Notes: a model not told the origin generated them from the sequence alone. A stretch of 64,000 nt of DNA from Aureimonas sp. SK2 (GCF_029813115.1 NZ_JAPZDS010000003.1:124001-188000), one strand, 5' to 3'; positions 44,703 through 53,848 are shown, numbered from the stretch's first letter. Numbers and translations: made by a program.

Positions 44703-44996
44703 ATGAACGACGACAAGCGAGCCGAGGTCTATGCCGAGTTCAAGGACCTCGTGAACATGACGCCCAAGCAGATCGAGCACTGGCTCGAGACAGACGAGTC
44801 CAAACAAGTCGGCTTCAAGTCAGGCGGCAAGGGCGAGTCGGTCGGCCACAAGTCGGGCCGCGAGATCATCGAGATCAAGGGCATGAAGAAGTCCGACCTG
44901 ACCGATGCCGAGTACGAGCACATGCAGAAGGTCGTCGGCTACATCAAGCGCCACATGAAGCAGAAGCCGAAGGGCGAGATCGAGGACACGCCCTGA
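44703..44996 (+). pseudogene. DUF3140-family protein, apparently truncated by an in-frame TGA
   Basis: The 97-residue frame begins at ATG 44703 (GGGAG upstream) and has the DUF3140 blocks M-T-P-K-Q-I-E-H-W-L-x-T-D-E-S, G-E-S-V-G-H-K-S-G-R and M-Q-K-V-V-G-Y-I-K-R-H. It stops at TGA 44994-44996. The same frame then continues R-Y-S-L-M-N-W-G-H-D-P-M-K-K-H to a second TGA at 45042-45044. From memory, relatives end with W-R-Y-S-L-M-N-W-G-H-D-P, so the TGA sits where a TGG tryptophan codon is expected. The short protein may still be made. The family is of unknown or putative DNA-binding function. Confidence 0.7.
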
Positions 44997-45052
44997 CGCT
45001 ACTCGCTGATGAACTGGGGCCACGACCCCATGAAGAAGCACTGACGACAACG

Positions 45053-45081
45053 AAAAACCCCGGAGCCAACGCTCCGGGGTT
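45053..45081 (-). terminator. Intrinsic terminator, mainly for livK
   Basis: An 11-base-pair stem (45056-45066 with 45071-45081) encloses a 4-base loop. On the minus strand it ends in five T (45053-45057), as expected for the leftward livK gene. The plus-strand side has only two T, so the termination of the DUF3140 transcript would be weaker. Confidence 0.8.
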
Positions 45082-45200
45082 CATGTGGCGTCGAGCGCGG
45101 ACCCAAGGGCAACGGCGGCGGGAGCGGCGCGGTTGCGCAGCACGGTTGGCCCCGAAAACCAGAACCACCATGGTATCGCCGCGCGTCGCGCCGGTCCGTC

Positions 45201-46412
45201 TTACATCGCCGGGCCGACCACCACGATCGCACCGTCGCGAATGGTCACTTCGTCGTAGGAGCCGGGAACGTCGCCCTTGGCGTCGAACTCCAGCGCGCCC
45301 GACGCGCCCTCGTAGTTGATGTCGGTTCCGGCGGCGATGAGCTGCTTGGCTTTGGCCCACTCGCCCGGCAGGATCACCTCGCCCGGCGCGCTCGACACGT
45401 CGCGAAGCGCCTGGCTGAGGCCCTCACGCGAACCGCCGGTCTTCTCCAGAGCCAGCATCAGAGCGAAGGCCGCGTCGTAGGAGGTGGACGTGTAGGTCGC
45501 GGCGGGATCGAGATTGGCGGCGCGCGCCGCGGTCGCGAAGGCCTCGGCGCCGACGGCGGCCGTGCCGCCCGGACGCGTGAGGATCAGCTTCTCATCGCCG
45601 CCCGCCACGTTGGTGAGGTTGCCGCCGACCATGCCGTCACCGCCGATGAAGGTCGAGAAGTCGCCCGTCTCGCGTGCCTGGGAGACGATGCGGCCGCCCG
45701 AGCCGTCGACATAGGCCAGCACGACCAGCGCGTCGGCGCCGGACGAGGCGAGCGAGCCGATCTCCGCGCGGTAGTCGGCCTTGCCGTCTTCGTGCGCCTG
45801 CGACACGGTCACGGTGCCACCGTCGGCCTCGAAGGCCTTCTGGAAGGCCTGCGCGAAGCCGGTGCCGTAGTCGTTGTTCACATAGGTGATGGCGACGTTG
45901 TCGATGCCGTTCTTCTTCACGACGCGCGCCAGCACCTCGCCCTGGTAGGCGTCCGACGGGGCGGTGCGGAAGACGAGGTCCTTGTCGTCGAGATCGCTCA
46001 CGGCCGGCGAGGTCGAGGCCGGCGAGACCATGACGACGCCGCCGGGGATGGCGGCCGAATTCGCGGCAGCGATGGTGGCGCCCGAGCACATGGCACCGAC
46101 GATGCCGGCCACCTTCTCGGAGTTGACCTGACGGTCGGCGGCGTCCGAGGCGCGGGCAGCGTCGACGCAGCCGTCGTCGCCGATCACCATCTCGACCTTC
46201 GAGCCGTTGGGGCCGATGCCGCCGGCCTCGTTCACCTGGGCGACGGCGAGGCGAGCCGCATCGGCGATCGGCGGCATGAGGCTCTCGATCGGTCCCGTGA
46301 TGCCGCCGATCATGCCGATCTTGAGCGCTGCATCCTGCGCCGACGCGGCGGAAACGCCGAGCGCGAGGAGAGAGGCCGTGAGGCCGAGAATGGCTGTCTT
46401 TCCGCCGATCAT
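45201..46412 (-). CDS. livK: Branched-chain amino acid-type periplasmic binding protein (LivK-like)
   Basis: A 403-residue type I binding protein. A signal peptide ends at A-S-A-Q near residue 26. The Peripl_BP_6 fold shows I-G-M-I-G-G-I-T-G-P near the start and V-S-P-A-S-T-S-P-A-V-S-D at the ligand loop. GGGAG lies 7 bases before the ATG. It faces livGFHM across the DUF3140 gene and is probably its receptor. Ligand residues do not allow a substrate to be chosen. Confidence 0.87.
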   Translation of the reverse strand: MIGGKTAILGLTASLLALGVSAASAQDAALKIGMIGGITGPIESLMPPIADAARLAVAQVNEAGGIGPNGSKVEMVIGDDGCVDAARASDAADRQVNSEKVAGIVGAMCSGATIAAANSAAIPGGVVMVSPASTSPAVSDLDDKDLVFRTAPSDAYQGEVLARVVKKNGIDNVAITYVNNDYGTGFAQAFQKAFEADGGTVTVSQAHEDGKADYRAEIGSLASSGADALVVLAYVDGSGGRIVSQARETGDFSTFIGGDGMVGGNLTNVAGGDEKLILTRPGGTAAVGAEAFATAARAANLDPAATYTSTSYDAAFALMLALEKTGGSREGLSQALRDVSSAPGEVILPGEWAKAKQLIAAGTDINYEGASGALEFDAKGDVPGSYDEVTIRDGAIVVVGPAM

Positions 46413-46572
46413 GCGCGAACTCCCGAAATGGTTGTGGGCCAGAGGCTTGTAGCTCCGGCCTCAAGTTGGCCGCGCGCTTTTTGAGCGGCTCGGTTCGACT
46501 TAAGCGGGGCTTACCGAAAGGGTCAAGCGAAGCCGCCTCGCATACCAAACGCGAAGACGTTAGAACGGACGC

Positions 46573-47640
46573 ATGATGCGTTTCCCGGCCCGGCTTCTCG
46601 TTGGAACCTTGCTCGCCGCCGCCCCTCCGCTCGGCGTCTTCGCCCAGCCGTCGGGACCGGTCGTGCTCGGCGTCGCGGCGCCCCTCTCTGGGCCGAGCGA
46701 CATCCTCGGACGGCAGGCCGTGGCGGGTGCAACGCGGGCGGCGGGTGACGCCGGGGCGACGGTCGTCGAGGCGGATACGGGCTGCACCGCAGATGGCGGA
46801 CGCAAGGCAGCGGACGACTTCATCGCGGCGAAAGCGTCGGTCGCAGTCGGCTTCCTCTGCGCCGTCGCGCTCGAGGCCGCGCTGCCGAAGCTGACCGAGG
46901 CCGGCATTCCGGTGATCGACGTCGGCGTGCGCGCGGCGCGCATCCTGCGTCAGCGCGAAAAGGACGGCGCGCTCGTCTGGCGCCTCGCTCCCGGCTCGAC
47001 GGCCGAGGCCGAAGCGCTCGCCCGCACCGTCCGCGAGCGCTGGTCGACCGCTCCGTTCGCCCTCGTAGACGATGGAACGCCGTTCTCGCGCGACCTTGCG
47101 GACAACGTGCGCCGGCTATTGGAGGAAAGCGGACTGCGCCCGGCCCTGACGGAAACCTATCGCCCCGCCGAGGAGAAGCAGTTTCCCCTCGCCCGCAGGA
47201 TCCAGCAGAGCGGCGTCACGCGCGTCCTGTTTCTGGGCGCCCGCAGCGATGTCGCGATCATCCTGCGCGATGCGGCCGAACTCGGCCTGACGATCGAGGC
47301 CATGGGCGGCGAATCCCTCCTCGACGCGGCGGACGCCGTGCCCCTTGCGCCCGGCACGACAGCTGTCGTCTCGGGCTTCGACGTCGACTGGGCGCCCTCC
47401 GAGACCGCGCCGGAGGACGAGGGCTATGCCCGGGTCGCGCGCACCGGGGCCGAGATCGCGATCGGGGCCGCCCGCCGGGCGACGCAGGAGGGTCGGGCTC
47501 TCCCCGACGTCCTGAACGCCGAGACCTTCGTCACCACGTCCGGCCTCGTCCGCTTCCAGGGCGACGGCACCACCGACGTCGTGCCCTTCCGGGCCTACCG
47601 GTGGGACGGAGCACGGTTCGTAGCGGAGCCGGAAGGTTGA
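46573..47640 (+). CDS. Periplasmic ABC transporter substrate-binding protein, second Peripl_BP_6-type
   Basis: A 355-residue exported protein with a signal peptide (M-M-R-F, hydrophobic core, V-F-A-Q near residue 24). V-L-G-V-A-A-P-L-S-G-P and two cysteines (C-T-A-D and F-L-C-A-V-A) lie in the first lobe. It is shorter and only distantly like LivK, from which it is divergent. A P1 peptidase gene follows after 2 bases, so the two are co-translated. It might bind a peptide-like or amino acid-like ligand, but this is inference. Confidence 0.78.
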   Translation: MMRFPARLLVGTLLAAAPPLGVFAQPSGPVVLGVAAPLSGPSDILGRQAVAGATRAAGDAGATVVEADTGCTADGGRKAADDFIAAKASVAVGFLCAVALEAALPKLTEAGIPVIDVGVRAARILRQREKDGALVWRLAPGSTAEAEALARTVRERWSTAPFALVDDGTPFSRDLADNVRRLLEESGLRPALTETYRPAEEKQFPLARRIQQSGVTRVLFLGARSDVAIILRDAAELGLTIEAMGGESLLDAADAVPLAPGTTAVVSGFDVDWAPSETAPEDEGYARVARTGAEIAIGAARRATQEGRALPDVLNAETFVTTSGLVRFQGDGTTDVVPFRAYRWDGARFVAEPEG

Positions 47641-47642
47641 GC

Positions 47643-48656
47643 GTGTCCTCCGTCTGGCGGCCGGGGCCGCGAAACCTCCTGACCGACGTTTCCGGCCTTC
47701 GCGTCGGCAACGCGCAGGACGAGAGACTGAAGAGCGGAACCACCGCCATCCTCTTCGACGCCCCGTGCGTCGCCGCCGTCGAAATCCTCGGTGGCGCACC
47801 GGGCACGCGCGAGACCGAACTGCTGGCGCCGGACAAGCTGGTCTTCGGCATCGACGCCCTGGTCCTTTCCGGCGGCTCGGCCTTCGGGCTCGACGCGGCC
47901 TCCGGCGTCCAGGCCTACCTGCGCTCGGTCGGGCGCGGATTCGAGGTGGCGGGGCACCGGGTGCCGCTCGTGCCGGCGGCGATCCTGTTCGATCTCGCCA
48001 ATGGCGGCGACAAGAACTGGGGCCTCCAAGCGCCCTATCGCGACCTCGGGTTCCAGGCGGCAACTGCCGCCGGCCCCGACTTCGGCCTCGGCAGCCAAGG
48101 TGCGGGGACCGGAGCGTCCACGGCACGCGTCAAGGGCGGGCTGGGTTCGGCTTCCACTCTGCTCCCGTCCGGCGCGACGGTGGCGGCGCTCGTGGCGGTC
48201 AACGCGCTGGGCTCGCCGCTGGTCGGCACGACGCTCCATTTCCACGCCGCCCCCTTCGAGATGGCCGCCGAGTTCGGCGGCCTCGGCCTGCCCCATCCGC
48301 ATCCTTCCCTGTCGATGTCGCCTCCGTCCAAGCTCTCGCCCCAGCCGGGCGGCGCCACGACGATCGCGGTGATCGCTACCGACGCCGTCCTCGACAAGGG
48401 CGGCGCGAGGCGGCTCGCCGTGGCCGCCCATGACGGCTTCGCCCACGCCCTGTGGCCGACCCATACCGATTTCGACGGCGACCTCGTGTTCGCCGCCGCC
48501 ACCGGCGGGAGTGGCTGGCGGCCCGACGGCGCGGAGCGGGTCGAGCTGGCCGCCGCCGCCGCCGCGACCATGGCGCGGGCGATCGCGCGCGGCGTGCATG
48601 CCGCAACGCCGGCTCCCGGCGATCTGCGCCCCTGCTGGCGAGACCTGGAAGCATGA
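47643..48656 (+). CDS. P1-family (DmpA/S58) peptidase
   Basis: A 337-residue self-processing aminopeptidase-like protein. The GTG at 47643 has GGAAGG upstream. Family motifs are N-L-L-T-D-V-S-G-L-R-V-G-N, L-S-G-G-S-A-F-G-L-D-A-A and V-K-G-G-L-G-S-A-S, where cleavage before a serine or threonine creates the nucleophile. There is no signal peptide. Its link to the preceding binding-protein gene suggests processing of an imported beta-peptide or amide. Confidence 0.85.
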   Translation: MSSVWRPGPRNLLTDVSGLRVGNAQDERLKSGTTAILFDAPCVAAVEILGGAPGTRETELLAPDKLVFGIDALVLSGGSAFGLDAASGVQAYLRSVGRGFEVAGHRVPLVPAAILFDLANGGDKNWGLQAPYRDLGFQAATAAGPDFGLGSQGAGTGASTARVKGGLGSASTLLPSGATVAALVAVNALGSPLVGTTLHFHAAPFEMAAEFGGLGLPHPHPSLSMSPPSKLSPQPGGATTIAVIATDAVLDKGGARRLAVAAHDGFAHALWPTHTDFDGDLVFAAATGGSGWRPDGAERVELAAAAAATMARAIARGVHAATPAPGDLRPCWRDLEA

Positions 48657-48740
48657 AGCCGCGCCCTTGATTGAGGCGCGGGCGGGGGTCTGTTACAGCG
48701 CGGCGAACATATCGAACGCCGCTCGCGAAAGGCCCCGCCG

Positions 48741-50048
48741 ATGATCCCCCGCTATTCCCGCCCCGAGATGGTGTCCGTCTGGTCGCAGGAGACCAAGTTC
48801 CGGATCTGGTTCGAGATCGAGGCGCACGCCTGCGACGCGCTGGCCGAGATCGGCGTGATCCCGAAGGAAGCCGCCCGGACGATCTGGGAAAAGGGTGGCG
48901 CCGCCACGTTCGACGTCGAGAAGATCGACGAGATCGAGCGCGTCACCAAGCACGACGTGATCGCCTTCCTGACGCATCTCGCCGAGTTCGTCGGGCCGGA
49001 CTCGCGCTTCATCCACCAGGGTATGACCTCGTCCGACGTGCTCGACACCTGCTTCAACGTCCAGCTCGTTCGCGCGACCGACATCCTGCTCGCCGACATG
49101 GACGCGCTGCTGGTGGCGCTGAAGCGCCGCGCCTTCGAGCACAAGGACACGGTCACGATCGGCCGCAGTCACGGCATCCACGCCGAGCCGACGACCTTCG
49201 GCGTCAAGCTCGCCCTCGCCTATGCCGAGTTCGACCGCTGCCGCAGCCGCCTTCTGGCGGCGCGCGAGGAAGTGGCGACCTGCGCCATCTCCGGCGCCGT
49301 CGGCACCTTCGCCAACATCGACCCGCGCGTCGAGGAGCATGTCGCCAAGGCGCTCGGGCTCAAGCCCGAGCCGGTCTCGACCCAGGTCATCCCGCGCGAC
49401 CGCCACGCGATGTATTTCGCGACGCTGGGCGTCATCGCCTCCTCCATCGAGCGCCTCGCCACCGAGATCCGCCATCTCCAGCGCACGGAGGTGCTGGAGG
49501 CCGAGGAGTATTTCTCGCCGGGCCAGAAGGGTTCGTCGGCCATGCCGCACAAGCGCAACCCTGTGCTCACCGAGAACCTCACGGGTCTCGCCCGCATGGT
49601 GCGGTCCTTCGCGATGCCTGCCATGGAGAACGTCGCGCTCTGGCATGAGCGGGACATCTCGCACTCCTCGGTCGAACGCTACATCGGCCCGGACGCCACG
49701 GTGACGCTCGACTTCGCCCTCGCCCGCCTCACGGGCGTGATCGACAAGCTGCTCGTCTACCCCGAGCGGATGGACCGCAACCTCAACCAGTTCAAGGGTC
49801 TGGTCCATTCGCAGCGCGTGCTGCTCGCCCTCACCCAGGCGGGCGTCAGCCGCGAGGACGCCTATCGCCTCGTGCAGCGCAACGCGATGAAGGTCTGGGA
49901 GCACGGCGCGGACTTCCTCACCGAGTTGCTGGCCGACGCGGAAGTGACCGCGGCGCTGTCGGAGGCCGACATCCGCGAGAAGTTCGACATCGGCTACCAC
50001 ACCAAGCATGTCGACACGATCTTCGGTCGCGTCTTCGGCGCGGCCTGA
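48741..50048 (+). CDS. purB: Adenylosuccinate lyase
   Basis: A 435-residue fumarase-superfamily lyase acting twice in purine synthesis. The signature loop is S-S-A-M-P-H-K-R-N-P, with T-S-S-D-V-L-D-T and G-R-S-H-G-I-H-A-E-P at the active site. It precedes the purCSQL block by about 4 kb. It is convergent with the EEP-family gene. Confidence 0.96.
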   Translation: MIPRYSRPEMVSVWSQETKFRIWFEIEAHACDALAEIGVIPKEAARTIWEKGGAATFDVEKIDEIERVTKHDVIAFLTHLAEFVGPDSRFIHQGMTSSDVLDTCFNVQLVRATDILLADMDALLVALKRRAFEHKDTVTIGRSHGIHAEPTTFGVKLALAYAEFDRCRSRLLAAREEVATCAISGAVGTFANIDPRVEEHVAKALGLKPEPVSTQVIPRDRHAMYFATLGVIASSIERLATEIRHLQRTEVLEAEEYFSPGQKGSSAMPHKRNPVLTENLTGLARMVRSFAMPAMENVALWHERDISHSSVERYIGPDATVTLDFALARLTGVIDKLLVYPERMDRNLNQFKGLVHSQRVLLALTQAGVSREDAYRLVQRNAMKVWEHGADFLTELLADAEVTAALSEADIREKFDIGYHTKHVDTIFGRVFGAA

Positions 50049-50060
50049 TCGAACGGACCT

Positions 50061-50873
50061 CTAGGCGGCCTCGGCGTCCGCCGCGACGAGGACTGGCGTT
50101 TCCAGCATCTCACCACCCGGCTCGGCATCGGCGATGTCGAGCTGGATCATCTGGTGGTCGGAATAGGGCTGGTCGAGGATCGTGACCTGGCAGCGGTCGC
50201 GGAGGTCCTGCGACAGGAGGCAGATGTCGAGCGCGGCGCGATAGGGGCCGAGCCGGAAGGTCGGGCCGGAATGAGCGTTGGCGTGGACGAGCCGCCCGTC
50301 GGCCAGGAGCGGGCGCAACTCGCCGACGCCCCGGAACAGGTTGAAGTCGCCGATCACGACGGTGGGCTTGTCGCTCTCGGCCACCCATCGCGCGAGTTCG
50401 GCGAGTTGCAGGCCGCGGATGCGGTAGCGCAACGAAAGATGCGCCATCAGCACCCGGATTCCCGAGATGTCGATGTCGTAGACCAGCCGCTTCTTGCCCC
50501 AGGACAGATAGCGCGCGACGTAGGTCAGCGGCCGGGAGGCCAGAAACGCGTTGGACTTTCCGCGCGAGACGGAAAGGCGCCGGAAGCGCCGTCCGGCGCC
50601 GTACTTGTTGTCGATGCGCACGGTCGTGTGATGCGCCTCGGCCAGCGCGCCGACTTGGTCGAAGAACCCGTTGTTAAGCGAGCCCTTGTCGATCTCGGCG
50701 AAGCAGGACAGGTCCGGCTTCAGCTCGCGCAGGCGCTCGCGCACCAGGCCGAGGCTCCTCAGCTGCACCCGGCGCGTGGTGAAGACGTGGTGGTGCACGC
50801 GCCGCACATGATGCCCGATCGAGCCGTCGATGTCGCGGCTGTAACCCAGGTTGGCGTAGACGATCCGCAACAT
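50061..50873 (-). CDS. Endonuclease/exonuclease/phosphatase (EEP) family protein
   Basis: A 270-residue metal-dependent phosphodiesterase-fold protein. Catalytic motifs are Y-A-N-L-G at the start, C-F-A-E-I-D, V-I-G-D-F-N-L-F and the closing Y-S-D-H-Q-M-I. There is no signal peptide. It is divergent from a cardiolipin synthase-like gene, like the ybhP-ybhO neighbourhood of E. coli, where an EEP gene accompanies clsB. It may act on lipid or nucleic-acid phosphodiesters. Confidence 0.82.
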   Translation of the reverse strand: MLRIVYANLGYSRDIDGSIGHHVRRVHHHVFTTRRVQLRSLGLVRERLRELKPDLSCFAEIDKGSLNNGFFDQVGALAEAHHTTVRIDNKYGAGRRFRRLSVSRGKSNAFLASRPLTYVARYLSWGKKRLVYDIDISGIRVLMAHLSLRYRIRGLQLAELARWVAESDKPTVVIGDFNLFRGVGELRPLLADGRLVHANAHSGPTFRLGPYRAALDICLLSQDLRDRCQVTILDQPYSDHQMIQLDIADAEPGGEMLETPVLVAADAEAA

Positions 50874-51051
50874 GCCCTCACCGCTCCGCCCCTGGGGAGA
50901 CCGAAGCGCCTAACGCGGGTCGAACCCGCGCGTTCCCGCCACGATCTTGGCCCGCGCTCTCTCGTCCGCGGCGCGCCGACGCCCATATCGGTGGTTGGGC
51001 GGCAGCGCAAGGCGAGCCCGACGGCGGGACGATCGAGGTCGAGACACACGG

Positions 51052-52497
51052 ATGGTCGAATTCTTCGACGGCACGATCCTGCCCATGGTGCTGGCGTTCA
51101 TGAGCTGGGCCATCCTGATCGGCGCTGTCATCTACATCCCGTTCCGCCGCAGCCCCGTGGCGGCGCAGGCGTGGCTTCTCCTGTTCTTCTTTCTGCCCTG
51201 GGCGGCTCTCGTCGTGTATCTGGCGGTGGGCAACGCGCGCCACCCGAAGTGGCGGCAGGACCGGCTGGCCAAGGTCCCCGACATCATTCGCCGCGCCATC
51301 GCGCACATGACGCTGGAAGGCACGGGCGGAATGCGCACCCTTCGTCCGCACCACCGCATGACGGCTCATCTCGTCCACCGGATCGGCCGCTTCCCGTGCC
51401 TCGCCGACAACCGCATCGTGCTCGACGCCGACTACAACCGGGTGGTGGACCGCATCGCCGCCGACATCGACTCCGCACGGCACCACGCGCATGTCATGGT
51501 CTATATCCTCCAGAACGACCAGGCCGGAAACAAGGTGCTGAGCGCGCTGGAGCGGGCTGCCAAACGCGGCGTGAAGTGTCGCCTCCTGATCGACGCGGTC
51601 GGCTCCTCGCGCGACCGGAAGGCCATCGCCAAGCGCCTGAAGAACACGGGGGTCGAGCTGCGCCTCATCCTGCCGCTACGCTTCTGGAACCAGGCGACGC
51701 GGATGGATCTGCGCAACCATCGCAAGATCGTGGTCGTGGACGGCAAGATCGGCTGGGTCGGCTCGCAGAACATGCATCGCATCGAATACGAGCCGAAGAC
51801 CTTCTATCGCGAGCTGATGGCGCGCGTCGAAGGCCCCGTCGTCCTGGAGCTGCAAGCGATCTTCATCGGCGACTGGTATCTGGAGACCGCCGAGGACATC
51901 GGCTCGCCCGAGCTGATGCCGGCGCCCGAGCCCCCCTCCGCCGAGCGCACGGCGACGGCCCAGGTCCTCCCGTCGGGGCCGGACTATCCCGAATCCGGCG
52001 TCGACATTCTCTTCACCGACCTGATCTACAGCGCCCGCCAGCGCGTGGTGCTCGCCACGCCCTATTTCATCCCCAACGAGCCGCTGCTCCTCGCCATGCG
52101 CACGGCCGTATCGAAGGGTGTGCGGGTGACGCTCTTCGTCACCTCGACCACCAACAGCCTCCTCATCGACCGGGCTCAGCAGTCCTACTACGATGAGCTT
52201 CTGGAAGCGGGCGTCGAGGTCATGCTCTATCGCGAGCGCTTCCTGCACGCCAAGCATCTGTCGATCGACGACGACATCGCCATCATCGGTTCGGCCAACA
52301 TGGACCGTCGCTCCTTCGAGCTGAACTCGGAGGTGACCCTGATCAGCTACAGCGAGGACGTGGTGCGCGACCTGCGGGCCATCGAGGACGACTACCGCAC
52401 CAAGAGCCACAGGCTGAACCTCGAGGACTGGAACAAGCGCGGTTTCCTGATCCAGCTCGGCGAGAACGTCACCCGCCTGATCAGCCCGCTCCTCTGA
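51052..52497 (+). CDS. Cardiolipin synthase-like phospholipase D family protein
   Basis: A 481-residue membrane-linked enzyme. Two N-terminal membrane segments (about 8-29 and 38-60) precede two HKD motifs: H223-x-K225-x4-D230 (N-H-R-K-I-V-V-V-D) and H399-x-K401-x4-D406 (L-H-A-K-H-L-S-I-D). The layout matches ClsA-type synthases, which condense two phosphatidylglycerols or use phosphatidylethanolamine. ATG 51052 is preferred to upstream starts, which lack membrane topology. Confidence 0.9.
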   Translation: MVEFFDGTILPMVLAFMSWAILIGAVIYIPFRRSPVAAQAWLLLFFFLPWAALVVYLAVGNARHPKWRQDRLAKVPDIIRRAIAHMTLEGTGGMRTLRPHHRMTAHLVHRIGRFPCLADNRIVLDADYNRVVDRIAADIDSARHHAHVMVYILQNDQAGNKVLSALERAAKRGVKCRLLIDAVGSSRDRKAIAKRLKNTGVELRLILPLRFWNQATRMDLRNHRKIVVVDGKIGWVGSQNMHRIEYEPKTFYRELMARVEGPVVLELQAIFIGDWYLETAEDIGSPELMPAPEPPSAERTATAQVLPSGPDYPESGVDILFTDLIYSARQRVVLATPYFIPNEPLLLAMRTAVSKGVRVTLFVTSTTNSLLIDRAQQSYYDELLEAGVEVMLYRERFLHAKHLSIDDDIAIIGSANMDRRSFELNSEVTLISYSEDVVRDLRAIEDDYRTKSHRLNLEDWNKRGFLIQLGENVTRLISPLL

Positions 52498-52511
52498 CCC
52501 GCCGGCTTGAC

Positions 52512-53081
52512 ATGCGGTTCCATGCTTCGCATCTGCGAGGGATGCGAGTTTCCGACGTCGACATCCTGATCGTGCCCGGCCTTTCCGGCGCTTCCGAGCA
52601 GCATTGGCAGTCCCGCTGGGAGGCCAAGCTTTCCACCGCCAGCCGCGTGGTTCCGCCCGCCGCCGATCCGCACGATGCGAAGGCCTGGATCGGCGCGGTG
52701 GCCGAGGCCGTGTCGCGCTCGACCCGGCCGCCCGTGATCGTGGCCCATGCGCTGGGCGTCGCCGCCGCCGTGGCGGCCGTGCCGATGTTCGGGGGAAAGG
52801 TGGCCGGCGCCTTCTTCGTCGCCCCGGCGGATCTCGGCGAGGGCGCGTCGGGTTTCGCCGCCTATTCTCGAGACCCGCTGCCCTTTCCGTCCATCGTCGT
52901 TGCCAGCCGGGGCGGGCCGGACCATTCCTTCGACGCGATCGAGGACGTGGCCGCCGCCTGGGGCTCCCTCTTCGTGGATGCGGGCGAATCGGGGCGTCTG
53001 GACGAGGCCAGCGGCCACGGCCCCTGGCCCGAAGGCCTGCTGACCTTCGGAAAGTTCCTGTCCCGCCTGCCCGCGCCCTGA
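52512..53081 (+). CDS. RBBP9/YdeN-like alpha/beta hydrolase lacking the serine nucleophile
   Basis: A 189-residue small alpha/beta hydrolase-fold protein. I-L-I-V-P-G-L-S-G-A-S-E-Q-H-W matches the RBBP9/YdeN group. The nucleophile elbow reads V-A-H-A-L-G where relatives have V-A-H-S-L-G, so residue 80 is Ala (GCG at 52749-52751), and the acid position reads S-R-G-G-P. A C-terminal His in S-G-H-G-P-W is kept. It may be a non-catalytic homologue. A start at 52542 is also possible. Confidence 0.78.
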   Translation: MRFHASHLRGMRVSDVDILIVPGLSGASEQHWQSRWEAKLSTASRVVPPAADPHDAKAWIGAVAEAVSRSTRPPVIVAHALGVAAAVAAVPMFGGKVAGAFFVAPADLGEGASGFAAYSRDPLPFPSIVVASRGGPDHSFDAIEDVAAAWGSLFVDAGESGRLDEASGHGPWPEGLLTFGKFLSRLPAP

Positions 53082-53085
53082 GTTC

Positions 53086-53847
53086 CTAACCGCGGAACTC
53101 CGCGACGAGCCGCGCGCAACCGGCCTTCAGGATCGCGACGTCCGATGCGATCCCGATCAGCTGGCAGCCCATTTCGGCGTAGCGCCGTGCGTCGGCCGAA
53201 TCGAGCGCGTAGATCGCGATGGCCTTGCCCGCCGCGCGACCACGAGCCGCGATATCGTCGATGGCGCGGTCGGTCGCCTCGCCCTTCGGGTCGAGCACGC
53301 CACCGCCGAGCGCCATCGACAGGTCCGACGGTCCGATGAACACGCCGCCGAGTTCTGGGACGGCAAGGATGGCGTCGAGATCGGCATAGGCATTCGCCGT
53401 CTCGATCATCGCGAAGGACAGGACGGCGTCGTCGGCGGCCGCGAGATAGTCGCGCGGCGCCATCTTGAAGAGATCCGCCGCGCGGGTCGGGCCGAAGGAT
53501 CGCATTCCGCCGGGCATGTAGCGCAGCGCCTTGGCGAAACGCCGCGCGTCGTCGGCATTGTCCACCATCGGCAGGATTACCCCGGACGCCCCGAAATCCA
53601 CCGCGCGGCCCGCCAGCGCGAGGTCGCCAGGCGCCACGCGGACGATGGCAGGCTTGCCGAGCAGGGCTGCCCGCGCACAACCTTCGCGCAGATCGGCCGC
53701 GCCCTGGAGCCCGTGCTGGCCGTCGAGGATCAGCGCGTCGAAGCCGCCGAGCAGGATTTCGTGGACCACGGGGTCGGCCAGGCTCGACCAGCCGCAGAGC
53801 GTGGGCTCGGAACGGGACAGAAGCTCCCGCAGGCGGCCGAGGCTCAT
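53086..53847 (-). CDS. HpcH/HpaI-family aldolase
   Basis: A 253-residue class II aldolase-like barrel. L-I-L-D-G-Q-H-G near residue 40, R-V-A-P-G-D near 70, M-I-E-T-A-N-A with metal Glu, and G-V-F-I-G-P-S-D-L-S-M-A-L-G match the family, which cleaves 2-keto-3-deoxy acids or 4-hydroxy-2-ketoacids. The usual E-x-x-x-A-L-x-N-I-D is kept as A-N-A-Y-A-D-L-D. It starts 1 base after the DUF1476 stop. The substrate is not determined. Confidence 0.85.
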   Translation of the reverse strand: MSLGRLRELLSRSEPTLCGWSSLADPVVHEILLGGFDALILDGQHGLQGAADLREGCARAALLGKPAIVRVAPGDLALAGRAVDFGASGVILPMVDNADDARRFAKALRYMPGGMRSFGPTRAADLFKMAPRDYLAAADDAVLSFAMIETANAYADLDAILAVPELGGVFIGPSDLSMALGGGVLDPKGEATDRAIDDIAARGRAAGKAIAIYALDSADARRYAEMGCQLIGIASDVAILKAGCARLVAEFRG

Positions 53848-53848
53848 G

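Noticed and set aside
48659-48681. Hairpin after the P1 peptidase gene (CCGCGCC/GGCGCGG) as a terminator
   Set aside because: No T tract follows and the loop is long; GC-rich inverted repeats of this size are common here.
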